Source: an uncultured Duncaniella sp. (lineage in GTDB: Bacteria > Bacteroidota > Bacteroidia > Bacteroidales > Muribaculaceae). Taken from it: DNA of 64,000 bases. A program made the position numbers and the translations under genes. The notes beneath the pieces were generated by a model. That model saw nothing but the letters and a program-made list of their open reading frames with translations, was not told where the DNA came from and did no database searches. This document shows positions 41,282 through 51,330 of the stretch, in pieces. The number at the start of each line of letters is the position of its first letter. Within the stretch, counting starts at the first letter, position 1. The stretch is taken from contig CAJTQR010000005.1 in assembly GCA_910578515.1 (NCBI GenBank), positions 1-64,000 of the forward strand, read 5' to 3'.

Positions 41282-43738
41282 ATGTATAAGAATAAGAAAA
41301 TATTGTCGGTAGCCCTTTCGCTCGGCATGGTTATGAGTGCCGGGGCTGAGGTCGTGAATGTGACCACGATGCGGCATGCAGGACCGTTTGGTGTCAAGGC
41401 TCCGTATCAGGTAGACAGCCTGGATGTAAATTCCAAAAAATTTGAAGAGGCGTCGCTTCTTGACCTTCCGTTGCCTCTCGGACTGCTTGCTGACGGTAAA
41501 GAGTGGAGCGACACGATACTACCGGTAGCAGACGGGAACGCGCTGCATCTGTTGTCGTTCAAGGTTGATAATCCCCGCTATGCCACAGGTACTCTCAAAG
41601 TGGATGGCGTGAAGAATTACCGAGTGTTTGTAGACGGAGATAAGGTTGATGGCACATCGCTGGCTCTGACTCCTGCCACTCATGAGATAATAGTGAAATG
41701 TCTCACCACAGGGAATGAGCCGGACACGTTGAAAATCAGCATAGACACTGATAAGCCTGCAAACTGGGTGATTGGTGGGGATGGAGAGCGCCGCTACTCG
41801 CTTATGGATGTGATTACAGGAAAGCGTATCTACAGCGCGTCACTCTCGCCGAGCGGCAAGTATCTGCTCACCACTTATTACTATACCGATAAGGATGGCT
41901 CCAATTCCTATACATATAAGTTGACCGAGACAGCTACGGGTAAGCAGCTTTCCACTCTTGGCTCATGGCTGAAATGGATGCCGGCTACCGACCGACTCTA
42001 TTCTACCCGGATGCGCAATGGCAACCGTCAGCTCATAGTGTCAGACCCCGTGACCGGAGCCGAATCAGTGTTGGCAGCCTCTATACCGGAAGGTAATTTC
42101 ACAATAGCCCCCAATGAACGCTTTCTAATATTCTCAAAGGTGGAGAAGGGTCCGGCAGAGAAGGGTGATGTGTATGAAATCATGCATCCTGAGGACCGTC
42201 AGCCTTACTGGCGCAACAGAGTGGCGCTGTTGAAATATGACATAGCTACAGGTATAACCCAACCTCTTACTTTTGGCTACAAAGGAGCTTCACTGCAGGA
42301 TATCTCGGATGACGGTGGCAAAATCCTGTTCACGGTCAGCGAGTCGCGCCTTGAAAAGCGTCCCACTACACTGACCTCGCTCTATATGATGGACCTCAAC
42401 ACTCTGGATACAGAGGTGCTGGTTGATAAGGATGGATTCTTTGCGGGAGCGTGGTTCTCGCCCGACGGCAAGCAGGTGGCGCTTCTCGGTTCGCCTGAGG
42501 CGTTCAATTCAATAGGCAAAAATGTGAAGGAGGGTCAGACTCCGAGCATGTATGACCATCAGCTCTATATGATGGATTTGGAGACAAAGAAAATCAAGGC
42601 GCTGACCCGTGATTTCAATCCGTCAATAGAGAGACTGGAGTGGAGCCGCTATGACGGTAACATCTACTTTACAGCTGAGAACCGTGACCGCATATCGTTC
42701 TACCGATTGGCTCCGGCATCGGGCAAGATTGAGGACCTTGGTTCACGCGAGGATGTGGTGAATTCATTTGAACTTGCCAAAACAGCCCCGGTGGTAGCTT
42801 ATTTCGGACAGGGAGCTGTAAATTCAGACCGTCTGTATACACTCAATACCAAGAATCTGAAACAGAATCTGGTGGATGATGTAAGTGCTGAACGACTTGC
42901 CGGAATCGGCATAGGGAAATGTGAGGCATGGGATTTCGTTACTTCACGTGGCGACACAGTGTGTGCGCGTTATATCTTGCCGGCTGATTTCGATGCGGCG
43001 AAGAAGTATCCTATGATTGTGAACTATTACGGCGGATGCAGCCCCACCTCAAGGAATTTCGAGAGCCGTTATCCCCATCATGCCTATGCCGCGCAGGGAT
43101 ATGTGGTGCTTGTGATTGTCCCGAGCGGCGCCACCGGTTTCGGTCAGGAATTTTCAGCCCGTCATGTCAACACAGCAGGCGAGGGTGTGGCAGAAGATAT
43201 CATCGAGGGTGTAAAGAAGTTTACCTCCGAACATGAGTTTGTCAATGCCGACAAGATAGGCTGTATAGGAGCTTCGTATGGAGGTTTCATGACACAGTAT
43301 CTGCAGACAAAAACCGATATTTTTGCCGCCGCAATCTCTCATGCCGGCATCAGTGACCACACAAGTTACTGGGGCGAAGGGTACTGGGGATATTCCTACA
43401 GTGAGGTGAGCATGGCAAACAGCTATCCGTGGACAGACTCGGACCTCTATGTGAAACGCAGTCCGCTTTATAATGCCGATAAAATCCATACACCTATACT
43501 GTTCCTGCATGGTGATGCGGATACAAATGTGCCTGTCGGCGAGAGCATACAGATGTACACAGCTTTGAAGCTGCTCGGTAGAGAGACAGCATTTGTGGCA
43601 GTCAAGGATGCTAACCACCAGATAGTGGAGTTTGACAAGCGACAGAAATGGCAGAACACCATCTTTGCATGGTTTGCCAAATATCTTCAGGATGATTCAT
43701 CCTGGTGGAATGCCATGTATCCCCCGAAATCGTTGTAG
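41282..43738 (+). CDS. S9 family peptidase (dipeptidyl-peptidase IV/prolyl oligopeptidase type)
   Basis: An 818-residue protein with a signal peptide (ILSVALSLGMVMSAGAE), a beta-propeller region with repeats such as SPSGKYLLTTYY, SPDGKQVALLG and EWSRYDGNIYF, and a C-terminal alpha/beta hydrolase. The triad is Ser665 (GASYGGF), Asp745 (HGDADTN) and His779 (DANHQIVEF). It should cut peptides in the periplasm. Convergent with the MG2 gene, with only 37 bases between and no hairpin. Confidence 0.92.
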   Translation: MYKNKKILSVALSLGMVMSAGAEVVNVTTMRHAGPFGVKAPYQVDSLDVNSKKFEEASLLDLPLPLGLLADGKEWSDTILPVADGNALHLLSFKVDNPRYATGTLKVDGVKNYRVFVDGDKVDGTSLALTPATHEIIVKCLTTGNEPDTLKISIDTDKPANWVIGGDGERRYSLMDVITGKRIYSASLSPSGKYLLTTYYYTDKDGSNSYTYKLTETATGKQLSTLGSWLKWMPATDRLYSTRMRNGNRQLIVSDPVTGAESVLAASIPEGNFTIAPNERFLIFSKVEKGPAEKGDVYEIMHPEDRQPYWRNRVALLKYDIATGITQPLTFGYKGASLQDISDDGGKILFTVSESRLEKRPTTLTSLYMMDLNTLDTEVLVDKDGFFAGAWFSPDGKQVALLGSPEAFNSIGKNVKEGQTPSMYDHQLYMMDLETKKIKALTRDFNPSIERLEWSRYDGNIYFTAENRDRISFYRLAPASGKIEDLGSREDVVNSFELAKTAPVVAYFGQGAVNSDRLYTLNTKNLKQNLVDDVSAERLAGIGIGKCEAWDFVTSRGDTVCARYILPADFDAAKKYPMIVNYYGGCSPTSRNFESRYPHHAYAAQGYVVLVIVPSGATGFGQEFSARHVNTAGEGVAEDIIEGVKKFTSEHEFVNADKIGCIGASYGGFMTQYLQTKTDIFAAAISHAGISDHTSYWGEGYWGYSYSEVSMANSYPWTDSDLYVKRSPLYNADKIHTPILFLHGDADTNVPVGESIQMYTALKLLGRETAFVAVKDANHQIVEFDKRQKWQNTIFAWFAKYLQDDSSWWNAMYPPKSL

Positions 43739-43775
43739 GGTGGTGAGACAGTGACAATATTACACAATTACCGTG

Positions 43776-46394
43776 CTACAGGCTTGAGCCGATAGAGCCA
43801 GCCGGAGTGACGGTCTGGAGGTCAACCGTGAAGGATTTACAACTGCTGTTGTTGTAGAACTTCACGGTTGCCTCTCCGTTTATATCGGGTGTTACCGACG
43901 GATTCCAGTAGAGTGTGCGACGGTAGTCGGGCTCGGGTTCCATGATTGAGTAATCAGGGTTGTAAAATTCATCGGGAGTGGTGTAGCCCTGTAATCTTGT
44001 CTTGCGAACGCCTTTCCCGGCATCGACCGGGATTTCACCATCAGGATATGTCTCTATGAATACGGCGCACCCGTAGATTTTGTCAATATCAATCATGGTA
44101 ATCATCGGGTCGGCATATTTGAGCATTGTAGGTATATTCTCGCTTATGTAAATAGACTTGATGGCTTCAAGGCGTATGTTTTTGTATCGGTCGTAATCCA
44201 TTTTAGTGCGGTTTGTCCGCTGGTAATTTATAACGAACAGGGGCATGCGCTGTTTGTAATGAAGGTATTCTTCTCCATTTGAATATATGGGTACAAAATT
44301 ATTATTCATCTTACGCAGGAATGTGTGTATGTCGTCTCCGATATATTCACCGTCATCCCGTATGTCATCAAGACCTGATTTAACATCGTAATATGCTATG
44401 GATTTGGAGTGAGCCTCGTATATCTCGCGTGCCTTGCTGTTCTTTTTCCCTTTGACCACCACTTCGCCGAGATGCTCCACTTTGTCAGGTTTGACACCGG
44501 CGGAAGCCAGGGAATCATCGATGGCTTTCATGATTTCTGAAAGGTCCATTTCGGCTATGGAGTCGGATTCAGTTTCTAAATGAGACTCAGGTTGGGACGC
44601 GGGTCCATCTTTAGCGGTTATTTCCATGTCGGTGTAGCGGTAACGGCGTGGTTGGGGGCTGAAACGGCGGTCGAGGGAGATAAGGTAGTTTTTCTTTTTC
44701 CCTTTTTCGCGTGCGGAGAGTATGAGGTTCCAATTGCCGGTCACATCTGCTATAAATGAGAATTTTCCAAGGCTGTCGGTGGTGAGAACCTGCATTGCTG
44801 ATGCATATTTCTCCTCGCTCTGGTTGCTGAGCAGAAGGAATGCGGATATATCCACTCCCGATTTAGGCTTGTTGAGGTTGTGTGCGTTGACTATGCCCAC
44901 CGTCTCTATGCCGGTGGTTTCAGGGTTGTATCTCAATTGTTTCCGAGGCTCCGTCATCTTGTCGATGGCATAGCGGTGCCAACCTTGTACCATAAGCAGA
45001 ATATCAAGGTCGTTGCGGCGGGTGCTGTCATCGGTTTCAAAGTAGTAGGTCGGATTGGCTACATAACCTTTTATATCTGAGATGAGGAGAAGGTCGGTGA
45101 GTATGTTGCGCTGGTAAACAAGCTCGTTTTCATCATCCCTTATCGAAATGGAGAATGGGGAAGTCACGGGTGTACCGTCAGCCTCTTTGAGCGAGCATGA
45201 CAGAGTGACAGGCTCATAAGGTGCATAGTATGGTTTGTCGAAAGCGGTAGTGACAGAAATATTGGCATCGCTTTTGCCGTGATTGAAAATCATACGGTCG
45301 GCTATCGGTTGTCCTGCTTTGTTGAGCAACACGATTTCAGCTACACCTGTAGGTAGGGTTGACTTGTCAAATTTTATTTCCAATGGTCTGCTGAAATGGG
45401 TGGAGGCTATTACATAGTTTTTCAGACAACCCTGCGACAGGAGGACAATTCCCAGAGTGTCGCGCTCCAGGCTGTTTCCGCTGCGGTTCACGGTGATGCA
45501 GACTGAGTCGGGGGAGGAGATGTTATTGACTGTCATTACATAGCCGCTATCCAGAGCTTCCGGTAGTTTGAAAGTGTGTATTTTTCCGTCATACTCCACC
45601 TGTGCTTTCGCAGGATGTGCGGATGAGAGGAAGGGGAAGCGTCCTTTCCCCTCATGAGATGTGTGGAATGAAGTGATGGTATTTCCGTTATCGTCGACAA
45701 TGGTGCCGCTCACATCAAGAGGGTGTCCGAATTTATCGGTAGCTTCGAATGCTACCTGTGAGGGGACACCGTTGATAAGGTTGCCGCCTTCGGGGTAAAA
45801 CTGAAGATTAATTTTGCTGCCTTTATGAGGCTTTTTGCGTAGCTGCTTGAATTTACCGGTGCCATATTTCCGTAATTCCCGTGATTTGTAATCACCTTCG
45901 GTCTCAGGCTTTTCAAAAATAGGGATAATGCGTGAAAATACAGTCTCGTCACCAAAGTTGAGCATGTACTTTGTGTAGGCTCTGACCTCGTAGAATCCTG
46001 AATAAAACGGGACACGGTTGAGGATGAAATCACCATGAGCCCGACCATTTTCCACTTTCAGAACCTTCTTATCGATAACTTCTCCACCAGGATTGAGCAA
46101 CTCCACGTACAGCGTGTTGCTGATAGGAGGAATGGTATTTCCATCGGCATTTACAAGGTAAGCATTGAACCATATATAGTCGCCGAAATAGTAACTGTTG
46201 TTGTCGAGATGCAGATATACCTTCTCATGTGGATAAGAATTTGCAATCATGTTGGCTATTATTGGTTCGATTTTATTGCCAACTTCAGATGCGGTAACAG
46301 ATTTTGGTTCTACATCATGCAAAAATGCCGCATGGACCGAGATGGTCAGCACATGCGACATTATAAGAGTTAATATCAATTTTTGGAATGTCAT
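43776..46394 (-). CDS. MG2/TonB-plug-like envelope protein
   Basis: An 872-residue exported protein. After the signal peptide (ILTLIMSHVLTISVHA) it has an alpha-2-macroglobulin-like MG2 domain (KVYLHLDNNSYYFGDYIWFNAYLV), a second beta-rich part and a TonB-dependent receptor plug-like segment (VEHLGEVVVKGKK, later IRLEAIKSIYISENIP), ending without a barrel. Such proteins are frequent in Bacteroidetes, with unknown function. The frame opens at a TTG at 46400; the ATG two codons inside (MTFQKLIL) is used. It has a -7 element. Confidence 0.78.
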   Translation of the reverse strand: MTFQKLILTLIMSHVLTISVHAAFLHDVEPKSVTASEVGNKIEPIIANMIANSYPHEKVYLHLDNNSYYFGDYIWFNAYLVNADGNTIPPISNTLYVELLNPGGEVIDKKVLKVENGRAHGDFILNRVPFYSGFYEVRAYTKYMLNFGDETVFSRIIPIFEKPETEGDYKSRELRKYGTGKFKQLRKKPHKGSKINLQFYPEGGNLINGVPSQVAFEATDKFGHPLDVSGTIVDDNGNTITSFHTSHEGKGRFPFLSSAHPAKAQVEYDGKIHTFKLPEALDSGYVMTVNNISSPDSVCITVNRSGNSLERDTLGIVLLSQGCLKNYVIASTHFSRPLEIKFDKSTLPTGVAEIVLLNKAGQPIADRMIFNHGKSDANISVTTAFDKPYYAPYEPVTLSCSLKEADGTPVTSPFSISIRDDENELVYQRNILTDLLLISDIKGYVANPTYYFETDDSTRRNDLDILLMVQGWHRYAIDKMTEPRKQLRYNPETTGIETVGIVNAHNLNKPKSGVDISAFLLLSNQSEEKYASAMQVLTTDSLGKFSFIADVTGNWNLILSAREKGKKKNYLISLDRRFSPQPRRYRYTDMEITAKDGPASQPESHLETESDSIAEMDLSEIMKAIDDSLASAGVKPDKVEHLGEVVVKGKKNSKAREIYEAHSKSIAYYDVKSGLDDIRDDGEYIGDDIHTFLRKMNNNFVPIYSNGEEYLHYKQRMPLFVINYQRTNRTKMDYDRYKNIRLEAIKSIYISENIPTMLKYADPMITMIDIDKIYGCAVFIETYPDGEIPVDAGKGVRKTRLQGYTTPDEFYNPDYSIMEPEPDYRRTLYWNPSVTPDINGEATVKFYNNSSCKSFTVDLQTVTPAGSIGSSL

Positions 46395-46474
46395 TTTCAA
46401 TATCTTATGGAGTGATTCTAACCTTTGATATAAAACCAGAATCAGTTAGACGAATAGGTTTGTATTTCAGATGG

Positions 46475-46482
46475 CAAAGATA
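46475..46482 (-). promoter_or_regulatory. -7 element of the MG2 gene
   Basis: TATCTTTG on the minus strand, about 80 bases before the start. The -33 box is not clear. Confidence 0.5.
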
Positions 46483-46546
46483 TGAAAATGTTGAGGGATA
46501 AAAATAATCAAATGTGAAAAAAAGTTAAATCACATCTCCGGGTACA

Positions 46547-47536
46547 TTATTTTATATTCGAGGGCTTGATTAGAGCCATGTATTTTTCATAACCGTAGGT
46601 TTCCATCTCGTCAAGGGGAATGAATTTGAGAGATGCACTGTTGATGCAGTAGCGCAAGCCCCCGCTATCTTTGGGACCGTCGGGGAATACATGCCCTAAA
46701 TGAGAGTTAGAGTTGGCTGCCTTAACCTCGGTGCGAAGCATGCCGTGGGATGTATCGACTGTTTCCTTTAGCAATCCGTGATTAATCGGACGTGTGAATG
46801 CCGGCCATCCGCAACCGGAATGAAATTTGTCGGTGGAGGCAAAAAGCGGTTCGCCGGTGGTGATGTCGACGTAGATACCTGGGCGGAACTCGTTGTCATA
46901 TTCGTTGGCAAATGGCGGCTCGGTGGCATTGTTCTGCGTTACGTCCCACTGCAGAGGGGTGAGTTGACGACGCAGAGTGTAGTCATCGGGGCGGCGGTAG
47001 GGGGTGGATTCATTGTCCTTCTGCCCTAAATGGCGTGCCACTTCAAAGAGTTGCGGATTGATGTGGCAATATCCTCCGGGATTCTTGTCAAGATAGTCCT
47101 GATGATACTTTTCCGCAGGATAGAAGCTTTCGATATAGCCCGACTCGATAGCGGTTTTTTGACCGAGTTGTTTGTTAAGTTCTTTGAGCATGTCGTCCAC
47201 AATGACAGCTGAGGTTTGGTCATTGTAATATATACCGGTGCGGTACTGAGTGCCCACATCGTTGCCCTGACGGTTCACGGCAAGAGGGTCGATGCTCATA
47301 AAGTATAGGTCGAGCAGTTGCTGCAGCGATACCACTTCAGGGTCATAGACAATCTTCACTGTTTCGACCGCATTGGTTTTTCCTGAGCAAACCTGTTTAT
47401 ACGATGGATTGGTGACCATCCCGTTAGCATATCCAACTTCAGTTGATTCAACGCCGGGAACGAGAGAGAAAAGATGCTGGGTGCCCCAGAAGCAACCACC
47501 CGCAAGATAGATGACAAGACAAATAGCCGGTGACAT
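46547..47536 (-). CDS. msrAB: Bifunctional peptide-methionine sulfoxide reductase MsrA/MsrB
   Basis: A 329-residue fusion. MsrA (S-form) has the catalytic Cys15 in GGCFWG; MsrB (R-form) from about residue 180 has SGCGWPAF and catalytic Cys297 in RYCINSAS. The four zinc cysteines seen in many MsrB proteins are absent here, as in several fused forms. It repairs oxidised methionine. The N-terminus MSPAICLVIYL is short and slightly hydrophobic, not a full signal peptide, so the protein is probably cytoplasmic. Alone on the minus strand. Confidence 0.93.
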   Translation of the reverse strand: MSPAICLVIYLAGGCFWGTQHLFSLVPGVESTEVGYANGMVTNPSYKQVCSGKTNAVETVKIVYDPEVVSLQQLLDLYFMSIDPLAVNRQGNDVGTQYRTGIYYNDQTSAVIVDDMLKELNKQLGQKTAIESGYIESFYPAEKYHQDYLDKNPGGYCHINPQLFEVARHLGQKDNESTPYRRPDDYTLRRQLTPLQWDVTQNNATEPPFANEYDNEFRPGIYVDITTGEPLFASTDKFHSGCGWPAFTRPINHGLLKETVDTSHGMLRTEVKAANSNSHLGHVFPDGPKDSGGLRYCINSASLKFIPLDEMETYGYEKYMALIKPSNIK

Positions 47537-47675
47537 TCTGTGTATGTATATTCAAGTTAGAAATTAGAAAATAAATAATTGAGGAATCTGTCACTTTAAC
47601 AAATTTTATCCCTTTATGGTTCTATGAAAATTACATTTGTCCGGGAGGAATTATTTTCAGAGGGGGCGTTTCGGT

Positions 47676-49058
47676 TTATTTCTCCTTCGTATTTGTTTTC
47701 TTATTCTGTTTCTTCTTTCTCGCATCATTCGCATCCTGATTCTGTTCATCCTCTTTGTTTATCTCTTTCTGTTCTTTCAGGAATTTTTTCCAGAGGCGGC
47801 GTTGGTTACGTTTGCCAAGGAGATAGTCAATGCCGAAACTCTGTTTTATGCGTTGTAAAACTTCCAGTCCGAAATTGCGTCTTACGTGCTTGGCTACAAG
47901 TCGCTCATCGGGTTCAAACGACAGGCGCGTGGATGTATGGTCAATGGCTTCCACACGTGCGATAAGCCTTATGGTGGATTCTTGTAAAGGTGTGATGCCG
48001 CGGGGATGATATATGCCTAATTCCACATCAGTAGGTCGATTGTGTTCCCATTTTTTAGCATCGCTGACCGAGATGAATTCTTTGTCAAGTAGATATGTTT
48101 CAGTATAAGTGGTGACGAAAAACGGTTCATCCCGACGATTGAATCTGAACATTCCGTGCCCGCGCCCACGCGATTCGATATTGAACGAATAGCTTGTGAG
48201 GTCAAGAGGGGTGACTTCGTCGCTAACGACGTCGTCATAGTTGAGTCGCATATTGAAGCGCTCAAAATCCACATTGTTTTTATTAAAGAACGCCGCTATA
48301 TCAGGGACCCATTTGCGGGTTGCGGCATCAGAGAGCACATCGACATCAATTGTGACCCTGTCATCTTTCCTGAACCATATCTCAGTGGTGCCGTATCTAC
48401 CCCGGATGGTATCCGTGATGTTTTCTGTCGCGCTCAACTGAGATGGAATCCTGGCAGATGCGGGAAGCCCAATCCAGTCGGACCATGTGAAATGATAATT
48501 GCTCCGGTCGCTCACGCTGTCGAGTCCGGATGAGTTGGTGAAGCGGTAATACGACTTGGTGGATAGGATTCGGGGGAAGCGCCATCCCTGGTAACGGGTG
48601 TTATGGTCGGTCGGGAGCATGAAGTCAACAAGCTTCTCGCGGAAGAGAGTGACGGTATCGGTATAGGTGGACAAGGTGGCGTATTCCCGTATATATGCAA
48701 GGATGTGGAGCATCTTTTTCTGTTTGGAGAGCACCACTACCTCAGGGAGCTGGGTGTGACTCTCCTGCAGGAATATGGTATCATTTTCGGCAGCACGTAT
48801 GGTGGTGTCTTCGAAGCCAAGTAACCGCAGGGTTAGCGGGTAGTCGGCGTCGGACGCACATGTGATATTTCCGCTTTGCGAGGTGGAACCGATGAATTTT
48901 CCTGAGCGGTCGAAAATAGTGACATTTGCCAGCGGATTACGGCTCAAAGAGTCAACCACCACCGGGAAGAGGGGTTGTCCGTTGGTATTCGGTATGCACA
49001 GAGACAAGTAGGTGAGGATGCATACGAGACGAAGCCGGTAGAGAGTGCTGTTGGTCAT
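47676..49058 (-). CDS. Exported protein with carboxypeptidase-regulatory-like N-terminus
   Basis: A 460-residue protein with a signal peptide (LVCILTYLSLCIPNTNGQ), then a beta-sandwich resembling CarboxypepD_reg-like domains (VVVDSLSRNPLANVTIFDRSGKFIGSTSQSG), a VPEVVVL-like segment (LPEVVVLSKQKK) and a large part with no recognised family. A basic, Lys-rich tail (QRRLWKKFLKEQKEINKEDEQNQDANDARKKKQNKK) ends it. Likely periplasmic or outer-membrane associated. Function unknown. -7 element upstream. Confidence 0.72.
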   Translation of the reverse strand: MTNSTLYRLRLVCILTYLSLCIPNTNGQPLFPVVVDSLSRNPLANVTIFDRSGKFIGSTSQSGNITCASDADYPLTLRLLGFEDTTIRAAENDTIFLQESHTQLPEVVVLSKQKKMLHILAYIREYATLSTYTDTVTLFREKLVDFMLPTDHNTRYQGWRFPRILSTKSYYRFTNSSGLDSVSDRSNYHFTWSDWIGLPASARIPSQLSATENITDTIRGRYGTTEIWFRKDDRVTIDVDVLSDAATRKWVPDIAAFFNKNNVDFERFNMRLNYDDVVSDEVTPLDLTSYSFNIESRGRGHGMFRFNRRDEPFFVTTYTETYLLDKEFISVSDAKKWEHNRPTDVELGIYHPRGITPLQESTIRLIARVEAIDHTSTRLSFEPDERLVAKHVRRNFGLEVLQRIKQSFGIDYLLGKRNQRRLWKKFLKEQKEINKEDEQNQDANDARKKKQNKKTNTKEK

Positions 49059-49071
49059 AATCAGTTGACCG

Positions 49072-49079
49072 CAAAATTA
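49072..49079 (-). promoter_or_regulatory. -7 element of the 460-residue exported protein gene
   Basis: TAATTTTG on the minus strand, 13 bases before the ATG at 49058. The leader would be very short. Confidence 0.5.
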
Positions 49080-49205
49080 CAATAAAAGGGAGATTATGTA
49101 CAGAGAGGCAAAGTTAAAAAATGTCATGGATTAACAAAACTCATATATTTATGGTTGTATAAAGAAAATAGTATGGTAAATATAGGATTTTAAATATTTA
49201 AAAGC

Positions 49206-49213
49206 TATATTTG
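49206..49213 (+). promoter_or_regulatory. -7 element of the SIMPL gene
   Basis: TATATTTG, about 120 bases before the ATG at 49332. The region 49080-49331 is very A/T-rich and otherwise empty. Confidence 0.45.
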
Positions 49214-49331
49214 CATGTAGATTATAATCAACTGAAGAAATGATTTAACCATTAAAATCAGTCGAAGATATTCTAATCTAAAAAGTTTAAAATCAAATTC
49301 TATAAACCAGATAAAAAACGTATCTATTGTT

Positions 49332-50027
49332 ATGAAAAGTATTCAACGCATCATGCCGGCATTGCTGATAGCTCTGTCAGTTGTTATCTTAGGACTCTGT
49401 CTGAAAACAGGAATAGACCATATAGCTTACCGTGACAGGGAAGTAACGGTGAGGGGACTTGCCGAACGCGAGGTACCTGCCGACCTTGTGACATGGCCTA
49501 TCACCTATTCGCTGGCGGGCAATGACCTCCAGACCATTTATGCCAATGTAAGCAGCAATAATGATATCATTGTAAATTTTCTTACTTCCAATGGTATCAG
49601 CAAGGAGGAAATTTCTGTGAATCCGCCGGACACTTATGATGCCACTTCCAACCGTTACCGTTCCGACTCGTTCGCGTATAAGTATTCCATAAATTGTACC
49701 GTCACTGTCACCACCAAGAAGGTTGACAAGGTGCGCGAGCTTCTTAACCGTCAGTCGGAATTGCTCAAGCAGGGAATCGCATTCTCAAATTCGTATATCA
49801 ACTATCAGTTCACAGGACTCAATTCGATAAAGCCCGAGATGATTGGTCAGGCTACACGTGCAGCCCGTGAGGCTGCGGCTCAGTTTGCTGCTGACAGCGA
49901 GAGCCGCGTGGGTAAAATCAAGACTGCATCGCAGGGTCAGTTCTCCATCGAGGATTCGGATTCAAGCACACCTTACATCAAGAAAGTGCGCGTGGTCTCC
50001 ACTATAGTTTACTATCTGGAGGACTAA
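49332..50027 (+). CDS. SIMPL domain protein
   Basis: A 231-residue protein with an N-terminal membrane anchor (IMPALLIALSVVILGLCLKTG), then the SIMPL/DUF541 domain beginning VTVRGLAEREVPADLVTW. The alternation of strands and helices to the end (SRVGKIKTASQGQFSIED) is typical. Known members are periplasmic oligomers of poorly known role. Monocistronic. Confidence 0.88.
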   Translation: MKSIQRIMPALLIALSVVILGLCLKTGIDHIAYRDREVTVRGLAEREVPADLVTWPITYSLAGNDLQTIYANVSSNNDIIVNFLTSNGISKEEISVNPPDTYDATSNRYRSDSFAYKYSINCTVTVTTKKVDKVRELLNRQSELLKQGIAFSNSYINYQFTGLNSIKPEMIGQATRAAREAAAQFAADSESRVGKIKTASQGQFSIEDSDSSTPYIKKVRVVSTIVYYLED

Positions 50028-50081
50028 ATAATAAGGAAATATTGATATAATGTAAGAAGTGCGTTAGCATTTTTTCGGATA

Positions 50082-51170
50082 CTACCTATTTGTCAGGGCT
50101 GCCGGGAGATTTATCATATCTTTTGTCAGCCCTGCGATTTTATATTCACCACCGCGGGTGCCGCAGATATGATAATTTTTCGCAATGGCAGAGCTGAGGA
50201 TATGACGGTTGACTGCCCGTCGTGTCATCGAAATCTTTTGCCTTAGGGAGTCACTTCCCGGAATGGTGAGCTCATGGATGCTTCTGTAAGCATTTCTTTC
50301 GGATGCATTAGGCTTTACCAGCAGGTAGATATCTTCCAGTTCTTTGCGGTAATCAGATATTTGCTTCAAGGCTATTCCTTCCGGATGGCAGAGGAACAGT
50401 ATGTAGACTGTGCGGGCAAGCGGAGTCATCCGCAGTTCCATCTCATTGTAGTCGGGGAGGATGATGCGCATATCCCTGTTGACAACAACGGGTGATATTC
50501 CAGTTTCAGATAATGATAGTTTGCCTGCTATGATGGTCTGCAGTTTTTCCATGGGAGGCATTGTGTGATACTTGGCAACGTAGTCAAGCACAAGTGCGGT
50601 AAGGGCGTCAAGCCACGCTTTGCGGTCGTTGTCAAGTTCAAATTCATTTTCAGGTTCATTTTCTTCCTCTTCCTCCTCCGGGTCCGCAGATACCTCTATT
50701 ATCCCATCAGCTATTTTATGTAAGGGGATAGGTGGTCGCTTTTTCTTAAGTGGCTGTTCATCGCCCAGACTCATGGAGTAACAGGGTTTGGGTTGTGCGT
50801 GCCCGGAATTTGTCAACGGAGCCGGATTGATATACTCAATAGGTCTGGGATGCTCTTCTGTGATGTTGCGTATCACATTAGACAGGGTGCTTAATAGAGA
50901 CTCGATACGTTGTGGTATTGAGCTATCAATATTTGCTACAGCAAAAGATGGAGTTTGCGGTTGCTGTAGAAGAGGTCGTCTGACAGCTATGATATGGTGC
51001 AAGTCGGGGGTGTCGACTGTGATTATACGCGGTGTGAAACCTAACCCATATAGTCGTAGTACTCTAAGCAGATAGCGGTCAGCTCCAGGATTTTCATTAG
51101 TGGAGAGGAGGGCTATCTCACCATAAGCTAAATCGTGCAACAGATTGGTAAACAGAGGTTGGAGGTTCAT
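50082..51170 (-). CDS. Uncharacterised Bacteroidales protein with acidic linker and winged-helix-like C-terminus
   Basis: A 362-residue soluble protein. The N-terminal ~115 residues (LADRYLLR-like, GFTPRIITVDTPDLHHIIAV) form an alpha/beta region; an acidic linker (PEEEEEENEPENEFELDND) follows; the C-terminal part ELRMTPLARTVYILFLCHPEGIALKQISDYRKELEDIY is a conserved block I have seen in unnamed Bacteroidales proteins. It ends in helices rich in Arg (MTRRAVNRHI). Function unknown. The gene follows the VWA gene on the same strand, with its own -7 element between them. Confidence 0.7.
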   Translation of the reverse strand: MNLQPLFTNLLHDLAYGEIALLSTNENPGADRYLLRVLRLYGLGFTPRIITVDTPDLHHIIAVRRPLLQQPQTPSFAVANIDSSIPQRIESLLSTLSNVIRNITEEHPRPIEYINPAPLTNSGHAQPKPCYSMSLGDEQPLKKKRPPIPLHKIADGIIEVSADPEEEEEENEPENEFELDNDRKAWLDALTALVLDYVAKYHTMPPMEKLQTIIAGKLSLSETGISPVVVNRDMRIILPDYNEMELRMTPLARTVYILFLCHPEGIALKQISDYRKELEDIYLLVKPNASERNAYRSIHELTIPGSDSLRQKISMTRRAVNRHILSSAIAKNYHICGTRGGEYKIAGLTKDMINLPAALTNR

Positions 51171-51254
51171 ATTTATTCCGTAATGGTAAGTGGCTGGTTG
51201 GTAAATGAATAAAGTGCGAGGTCTAAAACTTACATCGGTTTAGCCCCTTAGATA

Positions 51255-51262
51255 CAAAAGTA
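51255..51262 (-). promoter_or_regulatory. -7 element of the 362-residue protein gene
   Basis: TACTTTTG on the minus strand. It partly overlaps the foot of the VWA terminator hairpin at 51260-51289. Confidence 0.5.
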
Positions 51263-51289
51263 CGCAGAAAAATGTAAATTTCTGCGTAC
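51260..51289 (-). terminator. Terminator-like hairpin after the VWA gene
   Basis: GTACGCAGAAA and TTTCTGCGTAC are perfect 11-base arms around an eight-base loop, 41 bases past the VWA stop. It overlaps the next gene's -7 element, so the two genes may be only partly co-transcribed. Confidence 0.6.
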
Positions 51290-51330
51290 GAGAATAAGAA
51301 AAAGGTCTTGTGTGTATCGGTATGCAAAGT

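Noticed and set aside
30413..47593. The 15-mer TTGAGGAATCTGTCA at 30413-30427 and again at 47579-47593
   Set aside because: The flanks share only A/T-richness; with two copies and no structure in common this is probably chance.
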